From Candidatus Obscuribacterales bacterium (GTDB lineage: Bacteria > Cyanobacteriota > Vampirovibrionia > Obscuribacterales > Obscuribacteraceae), in contig JAIEQI010000086.1 of NCBI GenBank assembly GCA_019747875.1, positions 62,001 to 126,000 on the forward strand: DNA of 64,000 nucleotides, given 5' to 3'. Numbering within the stretch: the first letter of the stretch is position 1; the number at the start of each line of letters is the position of its first letter. This document shows, piece after piece, positions 17,554 through 26,410 of this stretch. A program made the position numbers and the translations under genes. The notes beneath the pieces are model-generated. The model searched no databases. It saw only the letters and a program-made list of their open reading frames with translations, and was not told the DNA's origin.

Positions 17554-17559
17554 GAGAGG
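17554..17559 (+). promoter_or_regulatory. RBS favouring a GTG start for the DUF3370 gene
   Basis: GAGAGG lies 8 nt before the GTG at 17568 but only 2 nt before the in-frame TTG at 17562, so GTG is the better start. Confidence 0.55.
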
Positions 17560-17567
17560 TTTTGACA

Positions 17568-19385
17568 GTGCCGTTTGATCATAAGACAAGATGGAAGCCA
17601 ACGATTCTCTTGTTTCCTTTCATCTTTCAGTTTCTAGTCCCGTCCGGCGCCTGCTTAGCGGCAGCTGTGGCTCCGGAAGCTGAACAAGGATCTAAAAGAA
17701 TTGGTGAAGTGATGCCGCAGAAAGCAGCTGAAAAAACGCCTGAAAATATGCCGGAAAAATTCGCCGAGAAAAATGAAAGAGCCTCAGAGAAGATTCCAGA
17801 AAAGCCAACAGAAAAGCCAACAGAAAAGCCGCCTGAAAAGCCTCTCGTGAAGTTCACAGAGTCGACGGAGATAAGACCGCTTCCAGGTGGGCTGAATAAT
17901 GTTTATGTATTCAACAGCAACTCCCCAGAAATGGTGCTCGAAAACGGAATATTGCTTTCAACGTTTCCATTTGATCAAATGGCACACCCTGAATGTCATC
18001 TGAATTTCGCTTTCGATGGCAACTTCGATCTCTTTGCACATCATGTCACAAAGGCTGAATCGGATACTGATGAAAGAGTCCTTTGGCTTGGTTTCCTGGT
18101 TGGCAATATGAGCAACAAGAAAGTTCGTGTGCGCGTGCTGAATGGTTCGACATATTTGAGCCAGCCTGAGGCGCCATTCATAACGCTGCCCGATATCAGT
18201 CTGAACAACGAAGGCAAGATTTATGCAGGTCCTGGAGATCGCGTTTCCGATGAGGTATTGCGAGATGTCTCTCCGACGTTTATGCCTAAGTCAATAGAGA
18301 TTCCTCCAGGTCAAACCAAAACATTAGTCGCTTTGCCTCTGCCGGTTCGAAAATTGCGACCGGCTTTAAACGGTAGATCGTTATTGCTGAAACTGAGTTC
18401 GTCTGGACCAGTTCACATTGCCAGCCTTGCTAAGTACGTTGGACCGGAGCAGGCTGAAGCAGGTCCAACTGAAGAGGAATGGATTGACGGGCTGAATACC
18501 TTCAAACTAGGTACACCCAGAGACAAGGTACCGACAGAACCTTTTACAGGGAAAGCTGGCATCATTTTTGGAAGGGTGGCCGGCGTCGGTGTTGGGAACC
18601 AATGGAATGCGACGGCAACAGATGATTATGTTCTGGGTGTCTCCTCTGGATTCTGTGGCGGAGGCGCTGTTGGTGCTCGTTTGGACCATATTAAGTCTCC
18701 TGTCCAAAACCTTTTCTTTGCTAAGCCCCCATTCTCGACTATGCAAGGCAATCCCAATGGGCGGATCACAGTTCTAAAGGATTTGTCCTCAGGCAACGAA
18801 TTGGAAACGCAGGCTAGAACTGAAGGGAAGAAAAAGGACGAATTTCCTTCGAAGTCGCCTGGTAGTACTGGTGTTCGCCGTTCGACTAAGGACCTTACGA
18901 TTCCGTCCCCAGGAAAGGCTATCAGTTTCCCCATTTGCACTGTTGAACGTGGAACTTTTGGTACGGACCAGATCCAGAGTGCACCACTGTTGGTGGCTTA
19001 TTCCGACACTGCGTATTTTGCTAACGGGAACTATGGAATCACTTACAAGATTAACCTCCCTTTGTATAACCCTCTGAAAGAGTCCGTGAATGTGCAGGTG
19101 TTATTCCAGACTCCATTGAAAAGTAATGAAGCAAAAGCGGAGTATTATGAAGAGCCCCCGCCGCGTGCGCATTTCCGTGGCACCGTCAAAGTGACAGCGG
19201 CTGGAAAAACCAACTACTGGCACCTTGTTCAAAAACAAGGATTTGACGGCTCCAAGCTTGCAGAACTTGTAATGCCTGCAGGCAGCAGGAAGAGGGTTTC
19301 GCTGGAATTTATCTATCCGCCTGATGCGACGCCACCACATATGGTCAGTGTTGTGACCATTAAGAAGAGCGATTCGAATGACTAA
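17568..19385 (+). CDS. DUF3370 domain protein, secreted
   Basis: A 605-residue protein of a family best known from cyanobacteria. A signal peptide (TILLFPFIFQFLVPSGACLAAA) is followed by a Glu/Lys/Pro-rich linker of EKPTEKP-type repeats (about 35-95). The DUF3370 body then has its recognisable blocks: VYVFNSNSPEMVLENGILLSTFP, HLNFAFDGNFDLFAHH, TYLSQPEAPFITLPD, DTAYFANGNYGITY and YPPDATPPHMVSVV. Function is unknown; it is predicted to be an envelope or extracellular protein. Its last 26 bp overlap the 3' end of the convergent kinase gene on the other strand. Confidence 0.88.
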   Translation: MPFDHKTRWKPTILLFPFIFQFLVPSGACLAAAVAPEAEQGSKRIGEVMPQKAAEKTPENMPEKFAEKNERASEKIPEKPTEKPTEKPPEKPLVKFTESTEIRPLPGGLNNVYVFNSNSPEMVLENGILLSTFPFDQMAHPECHLNFAFDGNFDLFAHHVTKAESDTDERVLWLGFLVGNMSNKKVRVRVLNGSTYLSQPEAPFITLPDISLNNEGKIYAGPGDRVSDEVLRDVSPTFMPKSIEIPPGQTKTLVALPLPVRKLRPALNGRSLLLKLSSSGPVHIASLAKYVGPEQAEAGPTEEEWIDGLNTFKLGTPRDKVPTEPFTGKAGIIFGRVAGVGVGNQWNATATDDYVLGVSSGFCGGGAVGARLDHIKSPVQNLFFAKPPFSTMQGNPNGRITVLKDLSSGNELETQARTEGKKKDEFPSKSPGSTGVRRSTKDLTIPSPGKAISFPICTVERGTFGTDQIQSAPLLVAYSDTAYFANGNYGITYKINLPLYNPLKESVNVQVLFQTPLKSNEAKAEYYEEPPPRAHFRGTVKVTAAGKTNYWHLVQKQGFDGSKLAELVMPAGSRKRVSLEFIYPPDATPPHMVSVVTIKKSDSND

Positions 19386-21270
19386 GAGAGGTCCACGTTC
19401 GTTTCTTCTGCTCGAAACCAAGTTCATTTGAAACTTGATCGAGCTTAGGAACTACTCGATCCAACATTGGTTTGTGAATTCCGGGGTTAAACTTCGCAAG
19501 AAAATTGGCGATTTCCTCAAGATGGGATTTTGCCTGTTCGTTCTCGCCGAGTCCAGCTTCGTACAGAACGCGCATCGTAAGCAAGTTGAGGTAATACATT
19601 ACATCTGTTGACGGCGTGGTTTCTCTCCTGATTAGGATGGCTGAGTCTACGATAGGTTTGGCTTCTGCGAACCGCTTTTGCTCAATTAATATTGAAGCAA
19701 GGATTTCATCGGCTGTAGCAGTGACTCTGCTTGCTTCACCAGAAGTTTCAACTGCGAGCTTATAGGATCGCCGTGCCCATTTCTCAGCTTCCGGTAAGTT
19801 CTTCTCATCCTGATAGGCTTGGGCTATGTGCGTATAAGCTTGCACTATTGATGTGACTGCGGCCTCGCTATCGATCCCTTTGAGCAAGTCTATAGCCGAT
19901 TCTATTGATTTTCTTGCATCTGCGCTTCGCCGCGCAACGAGATCACATTTCCCCCTTGTGAGGAGCAAGAACGCTACGTGCATCCTGTCGCTGTCTTCGT
20001 CTGGACCTTTGCTCCTGCTATTTATGATTGCGATGACGTCATCGCAAATTTGTTTGGCTTCATCCGTTCTATCTTGGGCAGCAAGACAGCTCATGATGTT
20101 CATTACAGCAAACGCAAGATCTCTGTTTGACGCGCTGGACTTGTTCTTTTCATACCAGCTCTTCAGCACTTCTTCAGCTCGCTGAAGTTTACCTTTCGCG
20201 ATCAGATCATTGGCAAGACTTTCTGTTGCAGCATAACGCAAGGGAACGGATGTGGAGATTGAGCGCTTGTCCCGCTGGACCTGTGGCGAGATCTCCGTTT
20301 GGATCGTAGCTCTCAAATAGATGAATCCGGCTACTCCCAACAGCAGCAGACCAAGAACCAGTGACCAGAGTTGAAAATTGGACGAGCCTGTGGACGAGCT
20401 GCCGACGTCCATGTTTGGGTTCTCTTGAATCTCTCGAAGTTCAGCTCGCATCTCTTCTGCGGAAGAATAGCGTTTCTTTGGATCAGCAGCCGTGGCTTTT
20501 TCAATGATCTTTTTGAGATTTTCCGAAGCTTTGATGCTTCCGAGAGCTTCTTTCAATGAGACTCCCAGTGAATAAATATCGGCGCGCTCATCGGCTGGAG
20601 ATCCAGCGTATTGTTCGGGGCTTATGTATTGCCGAGTGCCGAAGATCTCGCCTGTCCTGGTCAGCTTTTGCGCATCCTTGCCTTCATTGAGGATTCGTGC
20701 CATGCCAAAATCAACCACCTTCACGATCGTCTGATCTTGGGGATGTGAAAGTACAATGAAATTGCCTGGTTTTATGTCTCTATGAATGACTCCATGCGCA
20801 TGGGCATGCGCTATGGCGGCACAAACCTGCACAAATATCTCGATAGCCGCATTCGGGCTCAATGGTTCTTTCGCTAAAAGATCACTGAGGTCTTTTCCTT
20901 CTATGTATTCGAGCACCATATAAGGTCTACCGTTGTTCGCGACTGAGAAAGAGAAAACTCGACCTATGTTTGGATGGTCAAGAAGTCCGATGGAAATGGC
21001 CTCCCTGCGAAATCTTTGCAGATCGATAAACTCAGTCGACTTCAGTACTTTGATGGCGTAGATGCGGTTAAGTTCAACGTGCCTGGCTTTATATACTCTG
21101 CTCAGTCCTCCAACACCGATGAAATCGATGATCTCGAACTTGCCATCAAAGATGGTGCCAAGCAGCGGATCTTTCTCAGTCAAACGGACAAGATCATCTG
21201 GACACTCTTGAACGTCCTTCGGAAATTCACGACGACAAACAATGCAAATCTTTTCGAGGACTTGAGTCAT
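19360..21270 (-). CDS. Cys-knuckle Ser/Thr kinase with shortened kinase C-lobe and TPR region (kinase 3)
   Basis: A 636-residue kinase starting at the ATG at 21270; a GTG two codons upstream is possible. The N-terminal motif is C9-x2-C12-x10-C23-P. The kinase domain has loop GVGGLS (52-57), K74, E90, HRDIKPGN (163-170), DFG (187-189) and SPE (217-219). The stretch between DIYSLG (231-236) and the conserved Arg267 is about 30 residues shorter than in its neighbours, so the alphaF-alphaG part is missing or reduced. A transmembrane helix lies at 301-319, then TPR-like helices. The upstream gene (kinase 4) ends 52 bp before it on the same strand, so the two are likely co-transcribed. Confidence 0.88.
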   Translation of the reverse strand: MTQVLEKICIVCRREFPKDVQECPDDLVRLTEKDPLLGTIFDGKFEIIDFIGVGGLSRVYKARHVELNRIYAIKVLKSTEFIDLQRFRREAISIGLLDHPNIGRVFSFSVANNGRPYMVLEYIEGKDLSDLLAKEPLSPNAAIEIFVQVCAAIAHAHAHGVIHRDIKPGNFIVLSHPQDQTIVKVVDFGMARILNEGKDAQKLTRTGEIFGTRQYISPEQYAGSPADERADIYSLGVSLKEALGSIKASENLKKIIEKATAADPKKRYSSAEEMRAELREIQENPNMDVGSSSTGSSNFQLWSLVLGLLLLGVAGFIYLRATIQTEISPQVQRDKRSISTSVPLRYAATESLANDLIAKGKLQRAEEVLKSWYEKNKSSASNRDLAFAVMNIMSCLAAQDRTDEAKQICDDVIAIINSRSKGPDEDSDRMHVAFLLLTRGKCDLVARRSADARKSIESAIDLLKGIDSEAAVTSIVQAYTHIAQAYQDEKNLPEAEKWARRSYKLAVETSGEASRVTATADEILASILIEQKRFAEAKPIVDSAILIRRETTPSTDVMYYLNLLTMRVLYEAGLGENEQAKSHLEEIANFLAKFNPGIHKPMLDRVVPKLDQVSNELGFEQKKRTWTSLSHSNRSS

Positions 21271-21322
21271 AAACACGAATGTAGCATAAATTGAGCTGAT
21301 GGGAGCTTCTAATTGTGCGTGA

Positions 21323-23302
21323 TCAAGTTCGTTCCCACTCGGAATCTGGAATCAGCATTACGGTTGAAATGAGCCAGCGTCCTTTTTTACGAACAAGGTC
21401 AAAGGCGAAATGACCTTTACCGGCTTTGCTGAAATATTGCATGTCCAGTAAAACCCTGGCTTTGTTATCACTAAATGCGGCGACTTTCGTGGCATAGCCG
21501 GGAGCCATTTCTGAGTCGGGATTGTGCGAAGCGAATTTGAATCCGCGTTTGAACTCTTCGAAAGATGATTTACGCAAGCCTGAGGATGCTTCAATGTTGT
21601 CGTATGCCGCAGCCCATTGCTTTCTTCCGAGCTGTCCGTAATGGCGGCGTACCAGAAGATCCGCCTCTCGTGAAAGTGGGTCGACTGAGCCCGTGAAGTT
21701 CGCCGAATCAAGTTCCAAGCCTGTTGCTCCTTGGTGATAGGAGACAGTCCAGACAGCGCCATTTTGTAAACCCTCACCTTTGCGGATCTTCAGTTGACTG
21801 GAATCTGTAACTTTCAAGCGCACCTTGCGATTATTGATGTCGAGCTCGGCGGTACGGACATTCTTTTCGGGATTATAAAAGAGGAGAATACCGGTTGCTT
21901 CATGAGCCGGTGGCGGATCCGTTTTTGATGGCATCAAGACTGCTGTTGCAGTGAAAATTAGAATGATGGTGGCCGCTCCAAACCCGTACAGTGCCATCCG
22001 TGCGCTTTTGCCGGTTATGCGGCTGATTTTTGAGACTGCGCCTTCGTTGTTCTTCCTTGGGCGAGCTTCCGCTTTTGATTCGTGATTTTGGGCTGTTGAA
22101 GGTTCGCTGCTATCATTTATTTGCAATCGTGCTGCCGGTACCAACTCTTTGTTTTCAGCTGTAGTTGAATTGCTGTTCAGTTCCGTGATTGCTTTGGCAG
22201 TCTCTGCTTGCTCTCGCTTCGGAGCTCTTGCCGCATCCTTGGAACGATCTTCGTTTACAGTGGCACTAACGACTGCCGTTTTCGTTTTTTTTGGTGGCTC
22301 GAAGTTTTCGTCATGCTTTTGCAGGTATGCAATTAATGCGTTACCCAATGTCTCCATTGATTGAAAGCGCTTCTGAGGATCTTTCTCCAGGCACTTCATC
22401 ACTATTTGCTCAATGTCTTTATTTATCTTGCGCTCTGGTGCAATTTCTTTAAAGCTGGGTGGCTTATCTGACATTTGGCGGCTCAATACTTGCATAAGGT
22501 CGTCTGCCGCAAACGGCAACTTGCCTGTAAGAGCTTCGAACATACAGATGCCTGTTGCATAAATATCTGAGCGCTGATCCATCGACATTCCGCGCGACTG
22601 TTCAGGGCTCATGTAATCAGGAGTTCCGAGGCACTCTCCTGTGCGCGTTATCTTTTCTTTTGTGGAAGCATGCATCACTTTTGCCAGACCGAAATCCAAC
22701 ACTTTTACGCTTGGTCCGCGCGAAGTGGAGCTAATGAAAATATTGCTTGGTTTTAGATCTCTGTGCAGAATTCCAACCGAGTGTGCATGATGAAGTGCAT
22801 CACTTACTTGCATGAATATCTTGACGCATAGCTTTTCACTAAGCTGCCCATTGAGCTCGATAAACTCGTTGAGGCTGGCTCCTTCCAGGAATTCCATGAC
22901 CAAGTAGAGGTCACCATCCTCGGTGACTCCGAAATCGTGAACCGTAATAATGTTTGGATGGTTAAGCAGGCTTGCGCTTTTGGCTTCTTGCTCGAATCGT
23001 TTCCAGATGGATGTGTCGTATGTGAGCACTTCTGTTATGCACTTGATCGCAACAGGGCGTTCAAGCAATAAGTGTCGCCCTTTGTAGATGACACCCATGC
23101 CACCGCGGCTTCTCACTTCCAGGACTTCGTATTTATCTTGAATCTTCTTTCCCAGCAAGCGATCCGGTTTTCGCGTAATCAGGGGACCGCCGTCGAAGGG
23201 GCAGACAGGGTGATCTCCCGTTATCTCGCGCTGACACAAGACACAAATTTGTGTCTTGCTTACCCTTGTTATGTCTTGTTCCGGATTGGCCATATTAGGC
23301 AT
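21323..23302 (-). CDS. Cys-knuckle membrane Ser/Thr kinase (kinase 4)
   Basis: A 659-residue kinase. The N-terminal C20-x2-C23-x10-C34-P motif matches that of kinase 3. The kinase domain (about 58-325) has loop SRGGMG (first glycine replaced by Ser65), K87, E106, HRDLKPSN (180-187), DFG (203-205) and SPE (232-234). A low-complexity charged linker (335-430) precedes a transmembrane helix (about 438-458). The external domain of about 190 residues is not TPR-like; it ends with a compact fold containing KGRWLISTVMLIPDSEW, reminiscent of small NTF2-like/DUF4878-type domains, though this is uncertain. First gene of the kinase 4-kinase 3 pair. Confidence 0.9.
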   Translation of the reverse strand: MPNMANPEQDITRVSKTQICVLCQREITGDHPVCPFDGGPLITRKPDRLLGKKIQDKYEVLEVRSRGGMGVIYKGRHLLLERPVAIKCITEVLTYDTSIWKRFEQEAKSASLLNHPNIITVHDFGVTEDGDLYLVMEFLEGASLNEFIELNGQLSEKLCVKIFMQVSDALHHAHSVGILHRDLKPSNIFISSTSRGPSVKVLDFGLAKVMHASTKEKITRTGECLGTPDYMSPEQSRGMSMDQRSDIYATGICMFEALTGKLPFAADDLMQVLSRQMSDKPPSFKEIAPERKINKDIEQIVMKCLEKDPQKRFQSMETLGNALIAYLQKHDENFEPPKKTKTAVVSATVNEDRSKDAARAPKREQAETAKAITELNSNSTTAENKELVPAARLQINDSSEPSTAQNHESKAEARPRKNNEGAVSKISRITGKSARMALYGFGAATIILIFTATAVLMPSKTDPPPAHEATGILLFYNPEKNVRTAELDINNRKVRLKVTDSSQLKIRKGEGLQNGAVWTVSYHQGATGLELDSANFTGSVDPLSREADLLVRRHYGQLGRKQWAAAYDNIEASSGLRKSSFEEFKRGFKFASHNPDSEMAPGYATKVAAFSDNKARVLLDMQYFSKAGKGHFAFDLVRKKGRWLISTVMLIPDSEWERT

Positions 23303-23394
23303 AGTCTATTTTTGTCCCTGTTATTTTACCGCGGCTTGTCGGCCGCCCGTGACAAGACGACGTTGAGTAACGTAAGGAGTTTGTGAGAATTGTG

Positions 23395-23790
23395 CTAGCG
23401 AATTGGTTTGAGTTCCGGATAGCCCGTTTCGGAGTCAAGGACGCGTTCAAAAGTCCACTCATTGCTGAGGTCAAGGACTACTACTTCGCAGGTGGTGAAA
23501 ATTAGGGACCCTGGGGAAAGGTGCCCGCCGATCATGCGGCCTTCTTTGTCAGCAATGCCGACATGTATGTGCTGGCCAGCCATACCGATGGTTCCGGTCG
23601 CGGACACAATCTCAAAAGGCCCCTCTAACAAGTCCGCTTTTTCTTTGTTAGCGAAGCGAATACTGGCTTTTTTGAAGGAGCCGACCAGTGACAAGATCAC
23701 GCCGGCCTTTATATGCTTCTCTGCAACAAGGGCTTTCAGTTCCTGATAAGGGTCCTGATCAGGTTTTAGCCTCAATGCGATGGCGAACAT
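23395..23790 (-). CDS. PPC/DUF296 domain protein
   Basis: A 131-residue single-domain PPC (DUF296) protein. Family blocks are clear: ALRLKPDQDPYQELKALVAE, AGVILSLVGSFKKASIRFA, LEGPFEIVSATGTIG and the metal-site pattern GQHIHVGIAD...GGHL with H74, H76 and H90. In plants this domain accompanies AT-hooks. Bacterial stand-alone members are small trimeric proteins of unsettled function, often called DNA-binding by homology only. It starts 3 bp after the stop of the zinc-ribbon membrane gene, so the pair is an operon. Confidence 0.9.
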   Translation of the reverse strand: MFAIALRLKPDQDPYQELKALVAEKHIKAGVILSLVGSFKKASIRFANKEKADLLEGPFEIVSATGTIGMAGQHIHVGIADKEGRMIGGHLSPGSLIFTTCEVVVLDLSNEWTFERVLDSETGYPELKPIR

Positions 23791-23792
23791 GC

Positions 23793-25400
23793 TTAAAATG
23801 CCGGCTTGCCCTGTCTAATCCACTCTTTAAACGCTGGTGGCTCGGACTGAGCCGATTTCTGTCCATGTGTGGCGATGAACTTACCGAGCAAGCGATTGTA
23901 GACGGAGATCTCTGATTCGCTGAATTTTGGCGTTGGAGGCTCAGCCTTAGATGCTGTTGAGCTTTGGTTATCTGTTGAGTTTCGAGAAACTGCACTGGCG
24001 ACATGCCGTTTTTGTCTTTTCGGTTGTTCCTGCCTGATGGCATTCTCAGGGCTGAAACTAAGAACACCGCCTCCACTTGTGGTGGTGCTAGCTGTCGGTT
24101 CTCCACTGGTCGCTGAAGTGTCGCCGGACATCTCTATTACAAGTCCATTTCCAGTGCTTGTTGAATCTTCGCTGCTAGTTGTAGCTTTGCTCGCTTCTTC
24201 AGTGCCGTTATTCGGATTGCTTTCCAATTCAGGAAGCACTGGAATTGACAACACTTTTCGGTCACTCAATTGTCGGTTTGACGTGTTGGAAAATGGAATA
24301 GTTTGACGGCGCGTTCTTTCTGTGCGGAGTGATTCGCCAGATGCTTTGCGGTCTGGCTCCGCTGATGCGTTGTTATTCTGAGCCGATTTCTGAATCAGTT
24401 CTTGCGCTTTTAAATAGTTTGAAGAGGAGGAGCTGACGTTCTTCAAATAGTCTTGCGCTTCGGTCATTCGTTCAGCGTTATAGGCTTCTTGACCCAGACG
24501 AAATGCGGCATCGTCGAAGCTTGCTTGCTGATTGGCATCCAACCCCTTTTGACTGAGAATGCTGAGGGCGAAAAGTGATTTATAAGTCGCAAGCAGCTCA
24601 TTGTTTTGTGACGATGTTTGCGCTTGTTTTGCTAGTTTTGTTTCTCTTGCTAATTCTGATTTCGAGTAGTTGTTGTAGCCCCAATATCCCAGTCCTACCG
24701 CAAACGCCAGCACTGCAAGAATTGCCGCTGCGTCCATTAAGAAAACGTGCTTGCCTCCCTCTGCTGTCTGCGTTTTCTTCGGTGCCGTTTCTTTTTCAAG
24801 GAGCGGAGAATGCAACCTTTTTATCGCCGGTGCGGCAGTATCGGATGCGGTGGCGCTGGCGCTGGCGTTTGCAGCGGACGTGTCCAAAGTTGCTGCAACT
24901 GTGGTGCAAGGTGTCTTCGATTCTTCACCATGAGCAAGAGTTGGTTCTGCAGCGACTGTCACTTCCGGCGAAACTGGAGTTGAAACGTTTGTGACCGTGC
25001 CTGTTGCATTCGATCCGGCATCGCATGAAGTTGATTCATTTGCCTGCCGCGGCTCACTTGCTGTTTCTTGCTCTGCTTGGAACGATTCTTCCTCCGCATC
25101 AAAAGGTGCTGGCTTTAGAGAACCATCTCTGTTGTAGCGAGAGAATTTTCGCTCCATTGCAGGAGTTAATAATGATTTTCCATTGGCTGATGCAGGATCC
25201 TCAGCTAATGCCGGCCACTCAAATTTTCTGTCTTCACTTGGGGAAAAATCGAAGTTGTTTCCGCTTTGTGAAATAACTGACGAATCATTACTTGAATCAA
25301 CAGCTCCCGCCGCCTGAAGAACCAGACCGCACTCCTGACAAAAACGATCGTCAGTTTGAACATGTGAGCTGCAGCGCCGACAAATAAGTGTTAGTGGCAC
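23793..25400 (-). CDS. Membrane protein with N-terminal zinc ribbon and low-complexity domains
   Basis: A 535-residue protein. An N-terminal zinc ribbon (C8-x2-C11 and C21-x2-C24, in ICRRC and FCQEC) is followed by an Ala/Thr/Ser/Glu-rich linker. One transmembrane helix (FLMDAAAILAVLAFAVGLGYW, about 222-242) leads to a helical segment with TPR-like helices and a Ser/Asn-rich linker. The C terminus is short and conserved-looking (SEISVYNRLLGKFIATHGQ). It starts at a GTG 7 nt after GGGGG. The topology implies a cytoplasmic zinc ribbon and an external helical part. It is coupled to the PPC gene. Function unknown. Confidence 0.78.
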   Translation of the reverse strand: MPLTLICRRCSSHVQTDDRFCQECGLVLQAAGAVDSSNDSSVISQSGNNFDFSPSEDRKFEWPALAEDPASANGKSLLTPAMERKFSRYNRDGSLKPAPFDAEEESFQAEQETASEPRQANESTSCDAGSNATGTVTNVSTPVSPEVTVAAEPTLAHGEESKTPCTTVAATLDTSAANASASATASDTAAPAIKRLHSPLLEKETAPKKTQTAEGGKHVFLMDAAAILAVLAFAVGLGYWGYNNYSKSELARETKLAKQAQTSSQNNELLATYKSLFALSILSQKGLDANQQASFDDAAFRLGQEAYNAERMTEAQDYLKNVSSSSSNYLKAQELIQKSAQNNNASAEPDRKASGESLRTERTRRQTIPFSNTSNRQLSDRKVLSIPVLPELESNPNNGTEEASKATTSSEDSTSTGNGLVIEMSGDTSATSGEPTASTTTSGGGVLSFSPENAIRQEQPKRQKRHVASAVSRNSTDNQSSTASKAEPPTPKFSESEISVYNRLLGKFIATHGQKSAQSEPPAFKEWIRQGKPAF

Positions 25401-25750
25401 TATGAATCCCCCGAAAACGCCGCCCTGAGAAAAAAATAAGACAGGGCAATGATGCCAATAGAGATAAGAGGATAGCGAATTAGTGAGATTCTGTCAGCTT
25501 TTCTATTACTAACAGGAAGATTTCCTGAAGCTTTTCAGGAGTCCCTAAACCTTTGTCTTGCTGGGTTCTTCAAGTTTGACGGGGATCTCAAGATGATTGT
25601 TCCGCTTGGCAAGCTGTGGCATTTTATTTTTGCTTTCACTAATGCAGTATCTCCAATTCTTTTGCTTGTAAGCCGCAGCTAATATATATATCCGCAAAAA
25701 GTTGGAGAATCTATTTGGTGCCTAGCTAGTTTCGATCAGGTTAGTTTGAA
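25401..25750. other. 350-bp divergent intergenic region
   Basis: Separates the minus-strand zinc-ribbon membrane gene from a plus-strand small membrane gene. It holds a hairpin at 25523-25540 (TCCTGAA/TTCAGGA, loop GCTT) without a T run and an AT-rich tract near 25680-25690 (TAATATATATAT). Promoters for both flanking genes must lie here, but none is assignable. Confidence 0.5.
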
Positions 25751-26128
25751 ATGAATGACATTGAACGCGCTGAGTTTATTCAATCACTCAAAGCTTATTT
25801 AATTCCTTCGTCACTGTTTGTCGCCTGTTTGATCGGCGCGGCCGGAACATTCCTAATTCGCGAAGGCTATCAGCTTGGTTGGGCGTTTATTGCCGTCACC
25901 GGACTGATCATCGTTTCCGCTTTCTGGGCTTTCATTTGCTTTCAAAATAAACACCGCTATGAAGGACGCTTCATCGACGAAGACAAAACGAAGAGCGCAA
26001 GTAAAAAGCAGTCGGCCGCTAGCAACGTCGAAGCAAATGACGCATCAACAAACTTTGCGCCTGATGCACAGGATCTTTCCGCTGAAAGCGTAACGCACGC
26101 TGAAAATTTAACCAGCGTCGAGAAATAG
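25751..26128 (+). CDS. Small two-helix membrane protein
   Basis: A 125-residue protein, not recognised. Two transmembrane helices (about 17-35 and 44-64) are joined by a short loop (REGYQLG), followed by a basic stretch and a polar, Ala/Ser/Glu-rich tail of 60 residues. The ribosome-binding site is weak (AGG about 12 nt before the ATG). The positive charges after helix 2 suggest that both termini are cytoplasmic. Not evidently co-transcribed with the LysM gene, which starts 282 bp later. Confidence 0.6.
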   Translation: MNDIERAEFIQSLKAYLIPSSLFVACLIGAAGTFLIREGYQLGWAFIAVTGLIIVSAFWAFICFQNKHRYEGRFIDEDKTKSASKKQSAASNVEANDASTNFAPDAQDLSAESVTHAENLTSVEK

Positions 26129-26294
26129 AAAGTCAACTGCAGACTCGGTCATCGAACCGTGACACACGGATACTTTGCCCGTGATACGGAGGCCTGCTGA
26201 TTCTAAAAGGGTCTGGATTCGGCTGTCGACAATGTCCGCTAATAATGTGATTGTGACGGTAGAGTTCTAGCTGCCCTGTCCGCCTGCTCTGCGC

Positions 26295-26350
26295 GGTCCG
26301 ATGGCGCTGGTTCTGAAGGCGACGGACCCCCACGGCGGTAGTGCCGCGCG
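26295..26350. other. GC-rich inverted repeats upstream of the LysM gene
   Basis: GGTCCG (26295-26300) can pair with CGGACC (26323-26328), and CGGC (26333-26336) with GCCG (26343-26346). The block is noticeably more GC-rich than its surroundings and lies 60-115 bp before the start of the large LysM gene, where it could be a structured leader. Confidence 0.35.
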
Positions 26351-26410
26351 TACTTGGGGCGCTAGCGGGGCATATTGGATACAGCCAGTGTCTTTGTCCG
26401 GAGTTAATAT

